Positions 5,757-8,254 of a DNA stretch of 8,254 nt are shown in pieces. The notes beneath the pieces are model-generated. The model was not told the origin of the DNA. It searched no databases and worked only from the letters and a program-made list of their open reading frames with translations. The stretch is from Desulfurococcales archaeon (GTDB taxonomy: Archaea > Thermoproteota > Thermoprotei_A > Sulfolobales > Ignisphaeraceae). Within the stretch, counting starts at the first letter, position 1. Each line of letters starts with the position of its first letter. Where the stretch lies: positions 1 through 8,254 of the forward strand of contig JAMOOB010000313.1 of assembly GCA_027066265.1 (NCBI GenBank), read 5' to 3'. The position numbers were made by a program, and so were the translations under genes.

Positions 5757-7177
5757 CGTTGGTCTATGCTAAGCAGTTCTCGAGGTATTCGTTTCCTTGG
5801 ACAGAGCCCGAATCGAGCTACTTCCCATAGCTCTCGTATATTTCTAGCACCAGCGTATCCAAGCCCGGCACGAATTCCTTCGACGAATTCGCGTACTACT
5901 CGTTTCACCGAACCTTTGTATGGTACGAGCCCTTCAACACCTTCTGCTACGCGTTTCGAAGCTCTCGAATACCTATCGATAGAGAACCTTCTAGCCATAG
6001 CACCTCTGCTAGCCATGCCTCGGTAGGGTTTGTAGAGTTTCTCACCTACGGCTATGATTGGTGCAGAAGCTTCGTCTGTTCCCGCGAGCACGTAGCCCAG
6101 CATTACGCTCGAAGCTCCGGCAGCGAGAGCCTTAACAGCATCTCCCGGAGTCCGTATACCGCCATCCGCTATTACAGGTATGTCGAGTCCGTGATCTTCT
6201 ATCGCATCTCTTACTGCAGCGACCGCCCATAGAGTTGGCGCGTATACTCCTCCCACATCGGGAGTCGTACATATCGAGCCTCCGCCTATACCTACCCTAA
6301 ACGCATCGATTCGATCGATGGTAGCGATGCAGTCCACGGCAGCTTCGTACGTACCTATGTTGCCAGCAACGAAATCGCTCTTCAACTCCTTGACAAGGTT
6401 TCTGGATGCTTGCAGAACGTTGACGTTGTGGAAATGAGCTACGTCGCAAACCAATGCATCGACGAATCTATCGAGTTTCAATGCTCTCGCTCGATCGAAG
6501 GGAGAGATCGCTGCAGCTACGCGTAAGCGTCCATCCTCATCGAGAACGGGTTGGTATTCTTCGAGTGCTTCTCTCACGGTCATTGTTCCGAGGTACCTAC
6601 CACTATGATCAACTATAGCGATAACGTCGCGAAGTCCTTCAACGATGATCTTCCTAGCCTTATCTGCACGATCAACGGTATAGATGTCGCCGCTCTTGAT
6701 GAAGAGCTCTACAGGTTTCGTAGGATCTTCTCTGCACTCGCTAACCAAGTCGCCGTACCTTACGTAGCCACGCACTCTATGGGTATAGTCTACGACAGGG
6801 ATCTCGCGTAGTGATTGATCCTTCATGTACTCGATAACACGTTGACAAGGTTCGTCGATGTAAGCGTAGAATAGTGTTAATGGGATGGGGGGAGCGGTCT
6901 TGACCTTCATAACCATCTCGACTTGTTCATCTATGGAACAGTTTCTATGCACAACACCTATGCCTCCCAGCATAGCCATCGCTATAGCCATATCGGCTTC
7001 CGACACCGTATCCATGGGAGCCGATGCTATGGGTATGCGTAGCTGAATCGATCTGCTAAACCTAGTCGTTAGATCAACGTTGCTGGGCTCGGTAGGAGCT
7101 TTGCGGGGCACTAGATACACATCGTCGAAGCTCAAGAGTCTTTGTGCTTCGAGTAACTTGTTTAGGAAACGAGCCAT
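5753..7177 (-). CDS. guaB: Inosine-5'-monophosphate dehydrogenase with CBS pair
   Basis: Oxidises IMP to XMP with NAD+, the committed step to GMP; cytoplasmic, usually tetrameric or octameric. Numbered from ATG 7177 (474 aa): the N-terminal barrel half carries LLSFDDVYLVP and SAPMDTVSE. Residues about 95-210 form a CBS pair (REIPVVD and a second repeat ending GRYLGTMT), the usual nucleotide-sensing module. The catalytic loop GIGGGSICTT carries Cys303, followed by ADGGIRTPGD and the flap GMASRGAM with Arg402-Tyr403 and EGVEGLVPYKG. Departures from textbook motifs: DVAHFHN where IMPDH usually has D(T/S)AHGHS, and GIGGGS for GIGPGS. GMP reductases also have DVA at this point, but the Arg-Tyr flap and the CBS pair favour IMPDH. 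The frame extends to GTG 7213. ATG 7177 is preferred because GGTG lies 5 bases upstream and a TATA box (7217-7224) would start the transcript near 7193. Confidence 0.92.
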   Translation of the reverse strand: MARFLNKLLEAQRLLSFDDVYLVPRKAPTEPSNVDLTTRFSRSIQLRIPIASAPMDTVSEADMAIAMAMLGGIGVVHRNCSIDEQVEMVMKVKTAPPIPLTLFYAYIDEPCQRVIEYMKDQSLREIPVVDYTHRVRGYVRYGDLVSECREDPTKPVELFIKSGDIYTVDRADKARKIIVEGLRDVIAIVDHSGRYLGTMTVREALEEYQPVLDEDGRLRVAAAISPFDRARALKLDRFVDALVCDVAHFHNVNVLQASRNLVKELKSDFVAGNIGTYEAAVDCIATIDRIDAFRVGIGGGSICTTPDVGGVYAPTLWAVAAVRDAIEDHGLDIPVIADGGIRTPGDAVKALAAGASSVMLGYVLAGTDEASAPIIAVGEKLYKPYRGMASRGAMARRFSIDRYSRASKRVAEGVEGLVPYKGSVKRVVREFVEGIRAGLGYAGARNIRELWEVARFGLCPRKRIPRELLSIDQR

Positions 7178-7216
7178 AGAGACACCGCTCTTTGTGCGAA
7201 AAGCCTTTTGCACTCC

Positions 7217-7224
7217 GATAAAAG
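7217..7224 (-). promoter_or_regulatory. TATA-like box of guaB
   Basis: CTTTTATC on the minus strand lies about 43 bases before ATG 7177. Usual archaeal spacing predicts a transcript start near 7193, after GTG 7213 but before the GGTG (7183-7186) that serves ATG 7177. This excludes the longer N-terminus if the box is the one used. Confidence 0.45.
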
Positions 7225-7285
7225 CTCTTGTGGTAATCGAGTTACCTAGATCGCGAAGCTTTTAGAAGTGAGTGTAAAGCTTTAC

Positions 7286-7293
7286 GGAGGTGA
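7286..7293 (+). promoter_or_regulatory. Near-perfect Shine-Dalgarno setting the start at 7298
   Basis: GGAGGTGA is fully complementary to the archaeal 16S rRNA tail and ends 4 bases before GTG 7298. The upstream in-frame GTG at 7268 has no such site and lies just after a TATA-like CTTTTAG (7259-7265), which predicts a transcript start near 7287. Confidence 0.65.
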
Positions 7294-7297
7294 GAAC

Positions 7298-7687
7298 GTG
7301 TTCGAGGAAACCGTAGAGATCGGTGGTAAGGAGTGGCTCAAACGTGTATGTGAGGAGCTCGAGAAGCTAGGGGTAAGCTTCGAGGCAGAGGAAAACGTTA
7401 GGATCCATGTAGACGATATCGTTGTGCAGATCGCTGAAGGTGGTGACAAAGCCTTTAGCGTATCGATAAGCATTCAGCTACCGCCATCCGAGGTAGAAGA
7501 TCTCGAGAAGTATGTAGATAGCTTTAGGAAAGCATTGACGATAGCGTCGAGAATGAGGAGCGGTGAGCTTGCGTACGAACTAGATACCAGCCTTCCAGAC
7601 TATCCTTTCCTGTACATAGTTAGGAAGTACGACGATGTAGAGACGCTCGTAAAAGAACTCGTTGAAGCACTTAAGAGCGTTGGTTAA
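7298..7687 (+). CDS. Uncharacterised alpha/beta protein of about 129 residues
   Basis: No family recognised. From GTG 7298 the product is a soluble, acidic protein without signal peptide or membrane segment. Visible pattern: strand (FEETVEI), helix (KEWLKRVCEELEKLG), strands (VRIHVDDIVVQIAEG and FSVSISIQLP), a helix with repeated acidic residues (SEVEDLEKYVDSFRKALTIA), then PFLYIVRKYDD and a closing helix (ETLVKELVEALKSV). One Cys is present, so no metal cluster is suggested. It diverges from guaB with a gap of about 120 bases, and its stop lies 4 bases from the stop of the convergent zinc-finger gene. A GTG at 7268 would add ten residues but lacks a ribosome binding site. Even alpha/beta composition and normal codon use make it a credible gene; the function cannot be inferred from context. 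Confidence 0.75.
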   Translation: MFEETVEIGGKEWLKRVCEELEKLGVSFEAEENVRIHVDDIVVQIAEGGDKAFSVSISIQLPPSEVEDLEKYVDSFRKALTIASRMRSGELAYELDTSLPDYPFLYIVRKYDDVETLVKELVEALKSVG

Positions 7688-7691
7688 ATCT

Positions 7692-7847
7692 CTACTCTCT
7701 ACGCTTCTTTTTACCACCCTTACCCGATCCCTTTGGAACGAGGAATTCCTGGAAGTACCATCCGTGGTAGCGCTTGATGTGTTCTAGCAATGCTTTGTAC
7801 CTAAACATTCCACGTCCACATACGGGGCAAGGTCTAGCGCTAGGCAC
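7692..7847 (-). CDS. Small C2H2 zinc-finger protein with basic tail (51 aa)
   Basis: A short frame from GTG 7847 to TAG encodes 51 residues: PCPVCGRGMF, RYKALLEHIKRYHG, WYFQEFLVPKG, then a Lys/Arg tail (KGGKKKRRE). Cys7, Cys10, His23 and His28 form a classical C2H2 finger (CX2CX12HX4H) with Phe15 and Leu21 at the usual hydrophobic core positions. A single finger plus a basic tail suggests nucleic-acid binding; this is inference, and protein contact is also possible. Start support: GGTGA at 7854-7858 lies 6 bases upstream of the GTG. TATA-like CCTATAAC (7881-7888) and CCTATACT (7871-7878) could give a very short leader. It is on the same strand as the guide RNA and radical SAM gene upstream, and convergent with the gene ending at 7687. 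Intact finger ligands and a proper Shine-Dalgarno make it very likely real despite its size. Confidence 0.82.
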   Translation of the reverse strand: MPSARPCPVCGRGMFRYKALLEHIKRYHGWYFQEFLVPKGSGKGGKKKRRE

Positions 7848-7870
7848 GTTGATTCACCGTAGCTACCTCG

Positions 7871-7888
7871 AGTATAGGGGGTTATAGG
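7871..7888 (-). promoter_or_regulatory. TATA-like elements before the zinc-finger gene
   Basis: Two overlapping TATA-like octamers on the minus strand, CCTATAAC (7881-7888) and CCTATACT (7871-7878), predict starts near 7859 and 7849, just ahead of GTG 7847. They begin 7 bases after the D box of the guide RNA, suggesting the zinc-finger gene has its own promoter. Confidence 0.35.
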
Positions 7889-7894
7889 GATTGA

Positions 7895-7945
7895 TCAGTG
7901 CGGCGGTTGGTCATCACTTCTTCAGAGGCCACCACAACTCATCAT
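7895..7945 (-). ncRNA. Box C/D guide sRNA, directly after the radical SAM stop codon
   Basis: All four boxes are perfect on the minus strand: C box ATGATGA (7945-7939), 13-base guide (7938-7926), D' CTGA (7925-7922), 4-base spacer AGAA, C' GTGATGA (7917-7911), 12-base guide (7910-7899), D box CTGA (7898-7895). This is the compact archaeal dual-guide layout bound by L7Ae, Nop5 and fibrillarin for 2'-O-methylation. Predicted target complements are AGGCCACCACAAC (methylated C at position 5) and UGCGGCGGUUGG (methylated G at position 5). I have not assigned them to rRNA or tRNA sites. The C box begins on the base after the TAG stop of the upstream gene, so the RNA's 5' end must overlap that stop codon, and processing from the mRNA 3' end is plausible. 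No strong terminal stem is visible. Confidence 0.82.
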
Positions 7946-8254
7946 CTATGCAACACGTGGACATAGGGGATCTATCTCATCCGCACGTCCGTACTCTATA
8001 TATGCGCGTGCAAAGCATCCTCCACCGCATAGCTCTACGTAGGGACATGATAAGCATTTGCGGGGTATGGACGTGATTTCTCGATACATTGGGTGTGCTA
8101 GGAGCTTCTTAACGACCGTATCGAGACCTTCTAGTATGTTCGCGAACGGTATTCCAATGATATCGCATAGCACGGTGTTTCCACTTGGTGTTACATCCAA
8201 CACGAAACTACCTCTACATCGACATCCCTTCACGTTGCTTAGCTTGAGTGCTGG
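7946..8254 (-). CDS. Radical SAM protein, C-terminal SPASM domain (partial, 5' end beyond window)
   Basis: The last 102 residues are open to the right edge, so the N-terminal radical SAM barrel (CX3CX2C) is not in view. Numbering from the edge, the SPASM signature is clear: Cys13, then G25-X4-C30, then C67-X2-C70-X5-C76-X3-C80, and Cys98 near the end. These ligands bind auxiliary iron-sulfur clusters. Family members modify peptides or proteins, or make cofactors (PqqE, anaerobic sulfatase-maturating enzymes and many others); the substrate cannot be told from this fragment. GTG at 8233 could be misread as a start, but the frame continues upstream through it and the SPASM domain would lack its catalytic barrel, so it is internal. 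The stop codon TAG abuts the C box of the guide RNA. Confidence 0.85.
   Translation of the reverse strand, partial: PALKLSNVKGCRCRGSFVLDVTPSGNTVLCDIIGIPFANILEGLDTVVKKLLAHPMYREITSIPRKCLSCPYVELCGGGCFARAYIEYGRADEIDPLCPRVA

Noticed and set aside
7891..8076. Plus-strand frame with a His-rich start, over the guide RNA and the radical SAM 3' end.
   Set aside because: It is antisense to the SPASM cysteine motif and to the C/D boxes, with no Shine-Dalgarno.
8231..8233. GTG as the start of a short Cys-rich protein of about 95 residues.
   Set aside because: The frame stays open to the window edge and the cysteines match a SPASM domain, which is the C-terminal part of a longer radical SAM enzyme.

Overview
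The window looks like chromosomal DNA of a hyperthermophilic or thermophilic crenarchaeon (Thermoproteota). The evidence is a tungsten-type ferredoxin oxidoreductase matching archaeal GAPOR, GGTG/GGAGGTGA-type Shine-Dalgarno sites close to GTG, TTG and ATG starts, TATA-like boxes about 26 bases before likely transcript starts, and archaeal-style box C/D guide RNA architecture. Base composition is intermediate (mid to high 40s % G+C by eye). I cannot name a genus.

Layout. 1-984 (minus): 5' part of an exported, Thr-rich, membrane-anchored protein that runs off the left edge. 985-1134: divergent promoter region with an 8-bp inverted repeat. 1135-3117 (plus): tungsten-dependent glyceraldehyde-3-phosphate:ferredoxin oxidoreductase (gor), followed by a small two-helix membrane protein (3159-3482). 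3516-4064 (minus): an unrecognised protein of about 182 residues. 4104-4152 (plus): a candidate box C/D guide RNA between that gene and guaA. 4200-5756 (plus) guaA and 5753-7177 (minus) guaB: fused GMP synthetase and IMP dehydrogenase, tail to tail with overlapping stop codons. 7298-7687 (plus): an unrecognised alpha/beta protein. 7692-7847 (minus): a 51-residue C2H2 zinc-finger protein. 7895-7945 (minus): a strong box C/D guide RNA whose C box begins directly after the stop codon of the next gene. 7946-8254 (minus): C-terminal SPASM domain of a radical SAM enzyme cut by the right edge.

How it fits together. guaB and guaA are the two consecutive steps from IMP to GMP, here convergent rather than in one operon. 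gor is a glycolytic step producing reduced ferredoxin without a phosphorylated intermediate. The most interesting material is the non-coding RNA pair. Two box C/D sRNA-like elements sit about 3.7 kb apart on opposite strands, each with box spacing expected for archaeal dual-guide RNAs, one attached to the 3' end of an mRNA and one upstream of guaA. For several genes the longest reading frame starts inside or upstream of the apparent promoter, and a shorter start with a good Shine-Dalgarno is preferred here.
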